From: Eremophila alpestris peregrina
Taxonomy: Eukaryota; Chordata; Aves; Passeriformes; Alaudidae
NCBI GenBank assembly: GCA_009792885.1
Contig: WMCF01000008.1
Location: forward strand, 17,904,952-17,968,951
Length of the DNA: 64,000 nt
Reading direction: 5' to 3'
Below the pieces are notes generated by a model. That model searched no databases. It worked only from the letters and a program-made list of their open reading frames with translations, and was not told the origin of the DNA. The position numbers and the translations under genes were made by a program. Positions 37,801-50,808 of the stretch are shown here, one piece after another (position 1 is the stretch's first letter; the number at the start of each line of letters is the position of its first letter).

Positions 37801-38050
37801 AACCACGGGCTCGCCATGCGCCGGATCGGAGAGCAGGACGAGGAGAGCGGGATGCGGAGCGGTGCTCGCCCGGGGCACTCGCCCGCTCGCTGGGGCCGTC
37901 GCCGAGGTCGGGCGTGGTCACAGTGGGGGACTTTCCTGTAGGGTGCTCCGGGACGATTTCGGCGGGCGGCTGCGTTTCCGGGGGCAGAGCCGTTCTTGCA
38001 GAGCACCGGACTGCACAGCAGCACCTGCTCTGAACCCAGCTGTGCGGACT

Positions 38051-41000
38051 GGGGAGCGGGAGTCTAGTGGGAAGAGGGTCAAATGAAAGCAGAAACAACA
38101 GCGAAAGCTCTCCTAGAGTGTCTGGGAAAATCTTGGTCATCATTTGTTGGACCAGAGGTGAAACACTTTTTCTGAGGGTGTTAATACTGATGGGGTTCAT
38201 TAAGTTTTAAGTCCAATCAAGAGCAGAGGAAAATATTCAACGTAGTTTCCTTTTTATAAACTGTAGGCTTCTCTTTGTCTCACCCCAGCAGAAGGACCTG
38301 TGCTGGATTTTCACAGGGTAGCTTGTTTGGTAAATGGATATTTGCAGGGTAGGAAGTGAAGGCAGGTGTTCTGGGGTATTTTGAAAAGGGGTTGATCAGG
38401 CTGAGAGTAGACATCAGACTGCACAGGGAAGAAATAGTTCCTGTAAACGAGATGCTGAGAGTGATTCGCCTTGAAGTCCTGATTATGGTATAAAGGTTAC
38501 CTCTGTGGCAGGGGCACAGCAAACCATTACAGAAGAGCCGAGGTAGATAAGACTACTCCCATCAGCGAAGAATTCTCTAGCAAGTTAGGAGTTGCAATGT
38601 CAAGGCCAAAGGTTTTCCAAATTCCCTTTTGTTGTCAGCAAAACCCATTAATCTTCTATATGTGTTGGGCTACTGTGTGCAGGTGGCAACCCTTTACCTG
38701 TTCTGTGTGGAAATTCAGCTATTTTCTCATTGTGGAATGCTGTACAGGAGAAAGAAGCAACTTTTGTGAACATTGAAATGAACGTTAGCCAGAGAATTCT
38801 TTCATAGTTCAGAGGTGTCAGTAGTAAAACATCAAAATAATCCAATTTGTTCTTTTTTTTTTCCCCTCCTCAAAACTTAATAATGGAAATTGTCATTTTT
38901 TGGTTTTCATTCAGTAAAACCAGATCAGTTTTGTATTGACCGGACAATCTGATATTTTGTGAATGGGTTTTCACTCTAGAACATCTCGTATCCTAATTTA
39001 CAGAATATTTGCTTTATTCTATCTTAGTGCAGTTCCAACCATTCTTTAAATACAATAACAGAATAGTTTTTGGCTCAAACAAAATTTTAAACATTTTTTC
39101 AGAGGTATTTTTCCCCTCACTTGGTAGCTTGTTTTGTCCCTCAGTAAAAGGTTCACGTATGTCTGTCTAGCAATGTCAGCTGTAAAATGTCCATCCTGCC
39201 TATGCTGCAGAGAGTACTCCTTGCTGCTGTCTGTAATTGTGACATTTTTAAAAACTATTTCCTGATGAGCATATTGAATCTTTCTACATGTTTTCAGTGA
39301 AAACTTCAGTGCCATCTGAAGATGGCTCTTTCAGAAACCTTGTTAACAAAGTAGAAACATTTCCTATATTTATTTAAGTATTTGTCTGTCACTCAACTCA
39401 TTATTTAGACCTTTTCATTAACATAAAAAGGTTCCATAATGAGTCTGTCTTTTAGTGCAATGGGTCTGTGGTTGGAGTAATGACTGGTCTGGGTTCATTC
39501 TGCTACACTGGTTCTGGCAGTGTGGTACAAAAATACACAACCTTGAGCACCAAATATCTGATAAAGCTGAATGATTTTATGAAGGAAGTAGTTTCAGAAC
39601 CAGACACTACAGGCAGAAGTTTCCATCTCCCCTGTCTTGCAGCACTCCGCCTCCTTAGGTTTAAAAATAAATATATATTCTAGCAGAACAAGTGGAGGTT
39701 TGTGCTGAAATACTGACTTTAAAAATAGAAATATGTTCTGATAATGCCAGATATTTTTAATGAAATAAACCCAAGAGAAGCACGTATTACAAGGTGACTG
39801 GAAGAGACGCCTTGTGGTGCACTTACTCTCGGGCTGTGCTGGGAAAATAGATGAATTTCTTCTCTGAACTCAAGCTTCTAGTGAACACCAACTACTACAG
39901 TGGGGAACATGGTAAATCAAGAATATATTTGCATTAATTCATACTTTTATGGTCATTTGGAAAAGAACAGCATGTTACTTCAAATGAAATCTCTGCGCAT
40001 GCGTAGAGTTCATTCAGGGTTTATAGCCCAGAGGCCTATGGTTTTTCACTAAAATTCATTGATAAAAATGGAATTAATTTAGATCATATGCTTTCTGCTT
40101 AGCTACACAGACTTGAAATGTTCTGTAAAAGGTAATGTTAATCAATATATAAAAAGCAGTGTGCCATGAATAAATTAGGCAGTAAAACAGAAGCTTTTAT
40201 TTCTTAGGTAACATTAAAAAAAGACCAAAAGGTCTTAAATTTTTAAAAAGAACACTTTAAAATTTTATTTCTGTTTTATAGACAAGCAGTGGACACTTGC
40301 AGCTAAGAAACATACTTCTTCAGGAAACCATGCAAGCTGAGGCAAAGCAATTAATGCTTATGAAGACTATAAACTTGAAAAATGCTAATTGCCAATTCAT
40401 TTGATTTTCAGTCAGTTCCAGATAAAATATTAGACTGATATCTTGGGCTCACTGTAGCTCTCTATTGTTGCAAGAATTTGGATTGCAATAGCTGAATTCA
40501 TCACTATTTGTTTGCATGAAGACTGACACTTGCTTTAATTTCTGGGCATTCTTTGGCTGTAAGGAATTAACCTGCAGCTGAGAAAGAGAAAAAACAGCAT
40601 TTTTTTCCTTCAGGAATATTTTCCCTTTTTCAGTGGTGCTTTCTTGTTCTCCATATAGTGTTAAATTAGAGTAGTCTTATCTTTTATTCCCTTACTGAAT
40701 TTCTCCCTGCCTGGTTTGTACATACATGCATGGACTAATGAGTTCATTGTGGAACCATGAAGCAAATTGCCTCCATATCTATTTTAGGTCTATTCTTTTT
40801 TATTTTGAACTCATAACTGTGTTTTATTCTGCTAAAAAACAACAAAACAACAGATAATTGTGGCCAGTTAGTAGTTCAATCTTTTCTCTATAGTGTGGAC
40901 CGTATGAGAAACATCCCATGGGCCCGGATCAAATCACGCTGTAGTGTGAGTCAAGTTGTTCAGTTTGTGAATGACTGAGTTTGGCTCACAGGGCTGAAGC

Positions 41001-42739
41001 CTAGGCAGCTTTGTAACCAGCGTGCCTAAAAAGAGCCAAGGGAGAACGATGGGATTATCACATAAAACAGCACAGATTTTTCTACCACTTGGATTGAACC
41101 CTGAGCCAAATTCAAGCAAAACTAAATGTCAAGAGGCATGGAAAGTCCTGTGTGCTGTTCTCACTTGCAGTGATTTTATTCATACCCATCAAGCATTTCA
41201 TTTTCAACTGGTTCTAATACCAGATCACAGTGAGATAGTTTCACATTCAGTAAAAGACTTTCCATTGGGAATTTTTTTTCTCAGGTCTTCAAATAGCCAT
41301 CATTTAAAGACTTTATGACAACTTTTGTGAGCTTAGTGTTATCATGTAAGGAAAATGTAACAAAATTATGTAAGAAGAGGATTATCAATTTAAAGCATTA
41401 TCGAAGTGCATTTTGAGTTTTGTTACCACTTGATATATAAAAGTTTTATGGTTTGGTCTGTAGTTGTCTTCCAGTGTGACTCTATTTTTGATAGGAACCA
41501 GTCAGGTCACTAAGGACAGAGTAGATATTTACAGATGAGCCTGATGCCTGGATTTTCTGTACTGGCAGTGATATAGGCACTTGTTCAGTGTGATCAATTT
41601 CATAGTAAGTAAAACTTTTGCAAAGAAAAGGATTAGGTAAATTGTACCCTAGGATATCTACTGCTCTCCATAGCACTAACAGATTATTGAGAGACTGGTT
41701 CAGATGCAATTGCCCACAGTGTGCCTATCTAGTAGCAGGTAAAATTACTTCTCCCTTTCTTCTCCTCAGAGGTTTAAAAATTTATTCAGGCATGTATAAT
41801 TTTGTTAAGAATTGAAATAAATAAATGCCTTTACTTGAGAATTAAAGTGTGGGCAATTTGGAGATATTTATAACAGTCAGTCAGGTGTTCAGAGATGTAG
41901 GCTGAAATCCTCATCTCGTTAAAATCAGTGGGATCTCTCCAAATGTCAGTGCAGGCACAACATTGTTCCTATTTAATGTGGTCCAAATGCAAGCAGAAAA
42001 TAGAGACCTTTTTATGTTAAACCTCAGCTCAAGTCAAATGTTGGAAAAGGAATGTTGGATGTTCAGCTGGTTTCCTAACATAATGTGTTGTGCTCTTTTT
42101 ACTTGGGAAATCAGATGCCTTTTTATAAAAATAATTTAGTGTTAGACATTATCTTGAAGGAGATTTAGATATATAGTTAGGCCCCCCCAAAACAAATTCC
42201 ACTGGAGAAATAATCGGTCTGACATCCAAATGAATGGAATGTGCTTGTACTGCTTTGGCTGAAGGGTGTACTTAAATTCAGGTACCCTGATTACTCCATT
42301 GTCATAAATGAGACCTCTCCAGGAGTGAGAGTGTAAGTGGTTATTGCACTCCTGTAGGCTGGAGCAGAATAATAAAATTGAACAGAATAATGTAGGAAAA
42401 CAGAAAATACAATGTGTTATGGATCAGATCTGTTTCTGAGTGTCACACAACACGAAGGTAAATATGACTTACTGTTCAGGATCTGAACACCAGGCTAAGT
42501 TTAGTTCCCCTGATTCGGCTGTTGCTCTGCTGGCATCATCAATTTCCTGGCTTATAGTATAGTGCAGCCAGGTGTTCAAATTCACTGAAGGCCAAGATTT
42601 GCTAACTTAACATTGAAAGTAAAACCTTGGTGATGTAACTGCTATTCAAAAGTAAATACTCTGTGTGACAGGTACAAAGCTGTTGAAGTAAATGGTATTT
42701 CTAACTGTTTTTTAAAATTGTTTTTTATTTTTTTTTCAG
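38051..42739 (+). other. GRM8: GRM8 5' intron (between CpG island and first coding exon)
   Basis: AT-rich with no credible coding frame. It ends in a long T-rich tract (gttttttattttttttttcag) with AG at 42738-42739, a strong splice acceptor. An NRF1-like palindrome is at 39994-40005. Assignment as an intron rests on the acceptor and the upstream CpG island. Confidence 0.6.
39994..40005. promoter_or_regulatory. NRF1-like motif
   Basis: TGCGCATGCGTA matches YGCGCAYGCGCR at 11 of 12 positions, in otherwise CpG-poor DNA. Possible enhancer site; weak without other evidence. Confidence 0.35.
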
Positions 42740-43077
42740 AAGTACCTCAGCTGTAGGGCAAAATACAAGGACATAAGCTACTGACCTCCTTTTAGCATCA
42801 GGACCAGACATGCTACCCTACTCCTCACCATCAATTAAGAGCAATTGAAAACCGCCTCAGAAAAGCTGGTCAGCCCGTTCCATCAGCGGACATATTTTGT
42901 AAATCACAGTTTATGTACTTCTGCTGAGATCTTTTTTCTTCCTACCTACCGCATGGTTCTGTATTACTTATTGGGCACTGATGGTAGCCCCCAGAAAGTG
43001 CAGTTTCAAATGGTCAGCCTCATCCTTTAGCAAGAAGAAAACCTGGATACTGGATAGCAACACCATCTTCAGAGAAA
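42740..43077 (+). other. GRM8: GRM8 5'UTR part of the first coding exon
   Basis: 338 bases from the splice acceptor to the start codon. It carries at least four upstream ATGs: short uORFs at 42810-42848 (12 codons), 42913-42927 (4 codons) and 42953-43030 (25 codons), and a 91-codon uORF starting at 42981 that overlaps the GRM8 start. The main start at 43078 has A at -3 and G at +4, a strong context. Translation is likely limited by these uORFs. Confidence 0.7.
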
Positions 43078-43256
43078 ATGGTATACGAAGGCAAACGATT
43101 GGTTTCCTGCCATTGTTTCTTCCTGCTAACAGCCAAATTCTACTGGATACTCACTCTGATGCAAAGAACTCATGGCCAGGAATATGCCCACTCCATTCGG
43201 CTGGATGGAGACATCATCTTGGGAGGACTGTTCCCCGTTCATGCAAAAGGGGATAG
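42981..43256 (+). other. Overlapping upstream ORF (91 codons)
   Basis: Begins MVAPRKCSFKWSASSF and ends at TAG 43254-43256, in a different frame from GRM8, overlapping its coding sequence by 179 bases. The start context (C at -3, G at +4) is moderate, so leaky scanning to the GRM8 ATG is likely. The overlapping part is a shadow of the receptor frame. A regulatory role is more likely than a functional peptide. Confidence 0.45.
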
Positions 43257-43587
43257 AGGGGTGCCTTGTGGGGAGCTCAAGAAGGAGAAGGGGATCCACA
43301 GACTGGAGGCAATGCTGTATGCAGTTGATCAGATTAATAAAGACCCTGATCTTCTTACCAATATCACCTTAGGTGTCCGTATCCTTGATACGTGTTCCAG
43401 GGACACTTATGCATTGGAGCAGTCCTTAACATTTGTGCAAGCATTGATAGAAAAAGATGGTTCAGATGTGAAGTGTGCAAATGGTGACCCACCAATTTTC
43501 ACTAAGCCAGACAAGATATCAGGTGTGATAGGTGCTGCAGCAAGTTCTGTGTCCATTATGGTTGCAAATATTTTAAGACTCTTTAAG
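43078..43587 (+). CDS. GRM8: GRM8, first coding exon (metabotropic glutamate receptor 8, residues 1-170)
   Basis: Partial gene; later exons lie beyond the window. The exon encodes exactly 170 residues, ends LRLFK|gtaagt and leaves phase 0. Residues 1 to about 33 form a signal peptide with hydrophobic core CFFLLTAKFYWILTLM. From about 34 on is the start of the extracellular Venus-flytrap domain, which binds L-glutamate (family C GPCR, group III, Gi/o-coupled, presynaptic). Visible are Lys71 and Arg75 (in KKEKGIHR) and Ser156 (in GAAASS), matching mGluR4 glutamate-contact residues Lys74, Arg78 and Ser159 with an offset of three; Cys64 and Cys106, a likely disulfide; and an N-glycosylation site at Asn95 (NIT). 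By memory it is near identical to human GRM8 after the signal peptide. GRM4 and GRM7 are less alike in the signal peptide and first residues. Confidence 0.97.
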
Positions 43588-43596
43588 GTAAGTAAC
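43588..43596 (+). promoter_or_regulatory. GRM8: Splice donor of GRM8 first coding exon
   Basis: AAG|gtaagtaac is a near-perfect 5' splice site. The receptor frame reads on for 45 codons into the intron before a stop at 43720-43722, but these residues are not receptor-like. Confidence 0.95.
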
Positions 43597-46500
43597 ATTT
43601 TGATTTTTTTTAATTTCAAGAACAATGAAATACGTGAAGTGGTTGTGTTATACTTTCAAAAAAGAAAGGACACTTTTCACATTCAGAAATCTGAAATGAC
43701 TGGCTTGCCCTTTCAAAACTAAGAGGGGAGAATACCTAAAAGCAGTGTTTGCAGACCCTATTTTAAGGTGTTGAGTGCTTCTCATAATGTTCTGAACAAC
43801 CTGTGCACACTTTAACTCTTTAGGGATTTGTAACCTTACTTTTATATTTAAATTTGCTCCATGTTGAGGATTTGTGCTCATCAAGACTGGGTTGGGATTG
43901 ATTTCCCAAATTCCCAGGAGAATGAAAAATAAGATTTGAACACAATTTTTTTTGGAGGACCAGGTAATTTCCTTACATAGAAAGACATGCCAGTAACAAA
44001 CTACTGCTATTGGTGTGCATGTCTTGCCAAATGAAATGTACTGTAATATCTTTGATTTTCTTCAAATTTTACCTCCTTCGTATTTTCTGCAAGGTGATAT
44101 TTTTTCCAGACTTTGTTATCACTTTGTGAGAGATTATTTTTAGACAACAGTTCTGGTGGCATTTGTTTCCAAATATTTTATGAAGCTCAGACATTCTAGA
44201 TAATGGGAAAGTAAACCTGCCACTTTTAAATTTGCTCAGTTAGATGGGAAGATGAGCACATTCTAATCAATCAACTTGGATGGAAACGATTAAATGGCAG
44301 ATATTTATTCTTTAATCCTTTGCAATGGCAAACAAATTATGGTAAGTTGGGCTCTTTTTTCTATGTGCAGGATAATTGTAACTTATGTCTGAATCTATTA
44401 CTGTCCTGCCACCCACTGTTCTTTTCATCCATTCAGAAATCTTGCCTTATTTTATGCGACTTTACAATCACCAAAACCCACCTAAAGACCATTTCTTTGG
44501 TGCAGAAGATTCTGGAAATGTTTAATATTCCTGTTATGTATTTTGAAAAGTGTTGCACTTGTTTTCTAATTGTTGTAACTGACATTGATTAGTAGTAAAG
44601 AAAGATTGGCCTTTTTGTTATGATTTCTCAGCAAAGTGCATTTCAGTCATTTGAAGAGACATTTTAGTCCTTCCCTTTGGTTCTCCCTCAAAGGAAATAA
44701 AGATGGAATTACAGTTCATTGGAGGAACAAAGTGACTGCTGGGTTGTGGTCACGTGCTCCTTTCAGTCTCAAAACTGATGCTCAGCTGCAGTTACTGCAC
44801 AGGTTTGAGAGTAGTGGACTAGTTCTAGACAGATGTTTTAATTGTGAAAATCAAGTACACAAGACTGAGCCAAGGCTTAAAAAATGTTCAGTATGGAGAG
44901 CACTTCTGGAGTTGCACCTAATGGGGAGGTTTATCTGTCCTGGGAACCATCAGGCATGTTGCAGGAGGTGTCTATTTTTCAGTTAACATCCTTTTTTGCA
45001 GTTGTGTTATCCTAATAAATAATGCATATTTCTGAAATAATGATAGATGGAATGGTCACTTTAATACCCATTGTGATGCAGGGCCACGTAGACTACAACT
45101 CACACACAGTTTTGAGTTGAATAGGGTTCTACAGACTGATTTAAGAAACTAAGCCTGGTAAGACATGCATTAAGTGTGAATTAAGAGCAGCAAGAAGGAA
45201 AGAGGCCTATGAATTGTCTAAGATAGCGGCAATTTGTCTTCTGAAACCTTGACAGCTACCTCCTGATTTACATTATGCAATAAGATTGCAAATAACATTC
45301 TACTGCAGTCTTAATCAATAGAGGGTCATGTGATATCCCCTCTGGGGAAAGATCTTATTTACCCATTTAATTGATGTAACACAGCTGCTGGCAAAAGGAG
45401 GAGACATCTCTTTTAGTTTTAAATATAGATCCTGTACAAATATTCTTAATAATGTAAAAAAAAAAAAAGAAAAACTATACCCTTTTATGTCTGATGATGG
45501 ACCAGCTTGTGAAACCTGTTTCTACACTTCCCTCTCAGAAGTGAATCTCTTAATGAGTAAAGGCTTCTGGATAAGGCTCTGGGTTAGAAGCACCGTAGAA
45601 ACCACTCCCAATGATTATAATCAAGGGGATTAGGAAACTGAGGGTCATTTTCCAGAAACTTAGCTTTATAATCCAGTTTGGGTTGTACTCAGACTAAAGA
45701 CATGGGCTGAAATTCTCACCTGATGCATCCCCACAGCGTTGTAGCTGAGGAGACCTGGACCTTGGCCTGTGCTCATAGAGGCTCCAGGCATGAAATTGTG
45801 TTTACTGTATCTTGGTATATGTCAAGGTGGGACACTCAGCTGGGGTAAATGTTTGTACTTGCATTGAAGTCAGCAATCACCGTCATGCAAATGCCTGTTT
45901 CCATTTTATCCAGGATGAGTGTGATTCATCCATACTTCTGTTTAACAGTACTATTTAGAAAGTTGAACCTGTAATTTGAAATTCAGTGTTGCTTTAATAC
46001 CTGCTGTGAAGTTCATAAATGTTGGGACTACATATTTTTGAGAACATTATTATATGGTGAAATTTTAATTTGTAATGAAATTGTGAGAAGTATATTATAA
46101 CTCTTAATGTGAATACAGAAAGATAGCCTAAGAAGAGGTACTCTCAGCAGCTTGAAATTTTATGCTTCTATTTTTCTTTTTCTTGCATTTTTTTCTTTCT
46201 TTTATTGATTTTACAACAGAAAACACACAGGTCAATAGTTCTATCTGATGATCTGGTCGACAGCATAAACTGATAGTAAATGTATTCTTTTATCTAAGTG
46301 TTTCCGTGAGAAGAGGGGAGAGAGGCCACCACAGAAAATGACCTCTATCTATAGCCTTTCCCCTGACCAAATGGCTTGCCTCGAATTTTTCTCTCTCCTT
46401 TCTCCTTCTGTGAATTTTGAGGTGCCTTGCTGCTTAACAGGTGATTTTCCATTGGTCCAAAACATTAAGGTACAAATTTAGACAGACCAAATTTCACCGG

Positions 46501-46837
46501 TTGATTGTTTTTGACTTTCCAGAGGCACAAGAAATACTGGAGCATGGAATTAATTGTGTGAAAGTGGACCTATTATTCCTTGATTATGATCAGGTTGTTG
46601 GTTTTTGCCATAATTTTAAGTTGTTTTTTTCAGGAAATATCAGGAGTTGGCTGCTTCACAAAGAAAACAGAGACAAGGGACTGGTAGGAGCTATTGAGGA
46701 GCTGGCTGTCTCAGTTAAGCAGCTCTCACTATCACAAAGAAAACCTTTCTATTGACTCAATCTGTCAAAATATTACTCTTACATCCTTCCTTATATTTAT
46801 TTTTCAGAAATTCTATTTTCCTGCAGGGTGCTTAGGG

Positions 46838-46865
46838 GATGGGAACTTCTAGATGGGAACTTCTA
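46838..46865 (+). repeat. Perfect 14-bp tandem duplication
   Basis: gatgggaacttcta occurs twice back to back. Confidence 0.95.
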
Positions 46866-47297
46866 TCTGTTTTGTGTGGCACTTATGAACTTCTGGGTTG
46901 TTTCCCAGGCCCCCCAAACTTGGCCTGGAGGAAACAAGAGACTCTGTAACTTAGCTCACTTCATGTGTTATGTTCCCTGTATTCAAAGCTTCTACTTGTT
47001 TAATGTCTGAATAGCTTATGTCAATGGTTAAAATCTGCTGGAAAGAGAGAGGCGTTTGTTTATGCTTGTGTCCTCACATCCAAACCCCACATACTATTTC
47101 TGAACTCCTTGGTACACTCCATCTGTCACCTTCACACATCTTCTAGCTGGTGTCACACTGGGAGCAGCCTAGGGATGATGGTTTGCATGCAAATTGAGAT
47201 GGGTGGACAGTATGCTTGGTGAATTGTGATCTCAAGCTTTTATGTATATATTTGTGTATATGTGTATAAGGCCAAATATTCATCAACAGCTTTATCC

Positions 47298-47345
47298 CTT
47301 CCTTGCCTTCCTTTGCCTTGCCTGGCCTTTCCTTGTCTCACCTTC
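47298..47345 (+). repeat. CCTTG/CCTTTG-rich pyrimidine repeat
   Basis: Imperfect tandem CCTTGC, CTTTGC and CCTTTC units (ccttccttgccttcctttgc and on). Low-complexity pyrimidine strand. Confidence 0.8.
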
Positions 47346-47670
47346 TGTTTTCCCCAAGTTCCTAAGGCTAAATTGCTTATTTCCTCTTTTTGGTCAAATT
47401 TCCTTTCTGCTGCAGAGCTGTAATCCACTGTAATAGGTGCTATCTGAAGGGACTAATATTCACTACATGCACATTTGCCTTATACATTTCATACACGTTT
47501 ACCTCTAGAGAAGTACAAGTACAAATGACATTAGGTTGTAACACTTTCAACTTTATGGCAACCATCCAAAATGCAAGGGATAGTTTCTTTCAGTAAATCT
47601 AGAAGTGAATATAATAGTTCCTATAGCATTTTGCTTATTCACTTTGATTGTTTCACTGCCTCATTTTGGA

Positions 47671-47714
47671 TTTTAGTGTATACACTAAAACTGGTAGCTT
47701 TGCACAGCTACCAG
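47671..47714. repeat. Back-to-back inverted repeats
   Basis: TTTTAGTGTATACACTAAAA (47671-47690) is a perfect 20-base palindrome. It is followed without a gap by CTGGTAGCT-TTGCAC-AGCTACCAG (47691-47714), a 9-base-pair stem with a six-base loop. Function unknown. Confidence 0.9.
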
Positions 47715-49448
47715 TGCTATACTTGGATGATGCTATTTTTATGCTTAGTTGCAGGTCTTTTTATGTTTGGCTGCCACTTGGCACTTTTGCTGCCTTGTGT
47801 TCTAGACCTGCATAGAGCAGCAGACAGGCCTCCCAGAAATGAGGGCATTGCCATAGTAGAGAGGCTTATCTCACTGAACTTCATAAATTCTGGGCTTTAA
47901 ATTTAAATTGTGGCAAAGAAGTGCATCTTATGACAGGAATATGATGTAAATAAAATGTGATAACCTTTTACCACCTAATTTCAGAGAGCACAAACATATT
48001 TTTGTGAGGCAACCTGAGGCACATACAGATCCTGATACAGACTCTATATCTACAGAAATATTTGCACCTCATGAGCATTATAGACTTCAAAGGCTCTAGG
48101 AAGACACAGGAGTCAGTCTGTTCCATGTGTGACTGTGGGCCCTTTCCATAATAGAAAAGATGTATTATATATTTTAAAGAAGTAAAGAAGAGGCTCAAGA
48201 ATTTTACCCAACATATTGGTATTCATTAATAGCAAAATGTGCTGCATTGATTAAAATATATCAATTTTCTGTTCATTGTATCCTGCTACATGTATCAATA
48301 TTTTCCACTGCATACCATTTGAAATGTGTAATAGGATGATTTTTTTTTCCTGGTGGTTAAAACATATGTGGAAAATTTTGTGTGAAGTGTGAAGAAAAAT
48401 TGTTGTATGTAGGGAGAAGATGACTAAAACATTTTATAATAGGTCTTAAGATGAACATATTTATTTTGCTTTTGTTCTAGATAATATTTGCACTTTCTGA
48501 TTAATTTTTAATTATAAAAGAAACCAATCCATCCCATTTAATTTTACAGTGCTTTTTTGTAGCTTAGTACATGCATATATCTATTCAGTGCCTGAGCATC
48601 TTGTCTTGTTATTGGCTGGAAAATACCTTTATATAATTATATATATTTTTTTTTCATAACTGAGCTTATTTTACATAGAAGAAACATTCATCTCCCTTTA
48701 TACTTCCATGGCAGTAGACACTTGATTATGCAGAAACCCCCTTTTAACTCAACCATGATGCTTCTATCAGTACCAGGTTAAATGTGTGTGGTCAAGAGAG
48801 GCAAATACCAGGTCAACACCAAGATAAAATTGTAGGTACAAGAGGTACTTTGTTAGCATCAATAATGAAACAGTTGCCAATTTTTTTAGTTGCAGCCAGA
48901 GGAAATAATAGGTTTTCAGATTCTGTGAAAACTGCTAGCACTGATTAGCATCAAATTTTATTTGTGCTAAGCTGCTTGAGGCAAGAGAGTACAAAACTAA
49001 CTCAATGCATTCATTCATTATTTTACAGTATATTAGTTCCTTAAATATTCCTCTAAAAGTTTAAGAATTTTGGTTTCTGACATTCCTAGATGGAATTATA
49101 ACCTGTGTTTAGAGCAAAAGAGTAATCTGCTTTTCTGTGTTATTTTCATTTGTTTGTCATTGGTTTGCTACAAGGCTTGAGAAGCATCTTCTGACCTTTT
49201 TGTTCTTCTCTTTTGTCATTTTGATTTGCTTGTGTTTAAGCACTTCACAATCAGAACGATCAGAAGCTTGATTAACATTAGTTAAATGTTTGAGATGGCT
49301 CCCCTGGTTTTGTAGGCATGTTGAAACTGTCTAAAATGTTGAGGGTTTTACGTCATTCCAAAAGTACAGTACATGAGCACCTTACAAAGAGAGTGTAGCT
49401 GTTTAAGACCAACAATCTGATTTTCTTTCTACTTCCCTGAGGGCAGGG

Positions 49449-49486
49449 AATATATATTTATGTATATATCTATATATATATCTACA
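49449..49486 (+). repeat. Imperfect (TA)n tract
   Basis: atatatatttatgtatatat then ctatatatatatct, a degenerate TA/TATC microsatellite. Confidence 0.8.
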
Positions 49487-50808
49487 TGATTCTCTCACAT
49501 GAAGGAAACTGCATATGCAGAGAAAATTATTTCAGCCTTTCATGGCTGAGGCCAGGTGACACAGGCAATCCATGCCCATATCACATACTCCTTTATTCCC
49601 CCCAAATGGTGGGTCTGCATGCAGATTACCAGGAGGGAATGATTCCTGACCCATGATGACTTCTGAAGCCTGTCAGAAAACTGGGAGCCGTGGCTGGCAC
49701 AGGTCATGGCCGAGTTATGGACTGTCCTGACAGTCTGACAGTGGAGGCAGCTGAGCTGTTGCTGAGAGATGTGCTCTGAAATAATGTGATTTACCAGCAG
49801 AGACATTGCTGCTGATTTCTCAGGACAGAGCTCCTCTGCTCCTACGTCACACTGAAGGGAAGCCAAGACACTGCAAGGATCATTGATGTTTTTTCAGTGC
49901 TTTACTACAGCAATGTTAGTTTTATTAGATGCAATGAGAACCCAATTAAGATGACTTTTCCCCCCTGGTGTTTAATTGTTTCAGTACAGTAGCAGTTGGG
50001 CTATGAATAGTCCTGCATTCTGACTGCCATCAGAAACCAGGCACTATTTTGTTACAGCCAAGTGACAGATTTTGTGTATTTGCTTATTTCCATTCTCATT
50101 ATTTTCCCTAAAGCATATTGTGCTTTTAGGATTAAGCTGGTTTAGAGTGCTTAAATGTATATCCTTGTGCTTCCTAGCATTTATCAGAGAAAAGTAGTCA
50201 TCAGAACAAAAGTCTTACTGGAGGACACTAATTCCACAGGAATGAATTAAATAGCCAAGAGCAAAACACTCCTCTGGGCTGGAATCTGTACTGGAATCTT
50301 GTACTCCCAGCAAGATATTATGTCCCCTATCTCTCTGACAGGACAATTAAGCATTTAAGTGAGGCCTTAAATTAGGAGGCTGTTGGCCCTTGGCTGTCTG
50401 TGTCCTCAATAGAAAGAATAAAATGCTTTCAGAAGGGGACTGGATCAGGTCAATGAGTACAGATGCATCTTGTTTACAGAAAGATTATGGGTTGATATAT
50501 GCTTGCACTTGCATCAGATAGAACGTCTTCTCACTGGAAGGCTTTGGAAATCTTTGATGGAAGTGGTAGGAGATTTTATAAGAAGATTTCAAACACCTGC
50601 AAGGGTGATGGCACTTCTTAAATTTTTCCTCTCTTTCCTTTGGAATGGAATTTTACTCATCTTCTTTTCTCTTTTTTTCCCCACACATTTATTTATTTCT
50701 CTAGTTTAATTAAGAAGAGCTACTTTTTGACCACTGTTGCCAGTATTTTTCGAGACTATTTAATTCCGTAGTCTTCAAAGGAATTTCTTTTCAGACATGC
50801 TGAATAAG

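Larger units (their letters stand above)
34440..38050. promoter_or_regulatory. GRM8: CpG island complex, likely GRM8 promoter region
   Basis: An abrupt change from AT-rich DNA to very GC- and CpG-rich DNA in three blocks (about 34440-35640, 36030-36690 and 37020-38050), separated by less GC-rich gaps. It lies 5-8 kb upstream of the first coding exon of GRM8, whose 5'UTR begins at a splice acceptor. A non-coding first exon upstream is therefore required, and this island is the natural place. GC boxes, an inverted CCAAT box, a REST-type motif and splice donors are inside. No TATA box is apparent. A divergent non-coding transcript is possible. Confidence 0.75.

Noticed and set aside
37045..37878. 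277-codon open frame on the minus strand in the CpG island
   Set aside because: It overlaps other long open frames on both strands in GC-rich tandem repeats. The product is Ala/Pro/Arg/Ser-rich low complexity with no domain. GC-rich DNA has few stop codons.
43588..43722. GRM8 frame continuing 44 codons past residue 170
   Set aside because: The strong splice donor at 43588 and the match of the exon end to the known receptor exon boundary show this is intron read-through.
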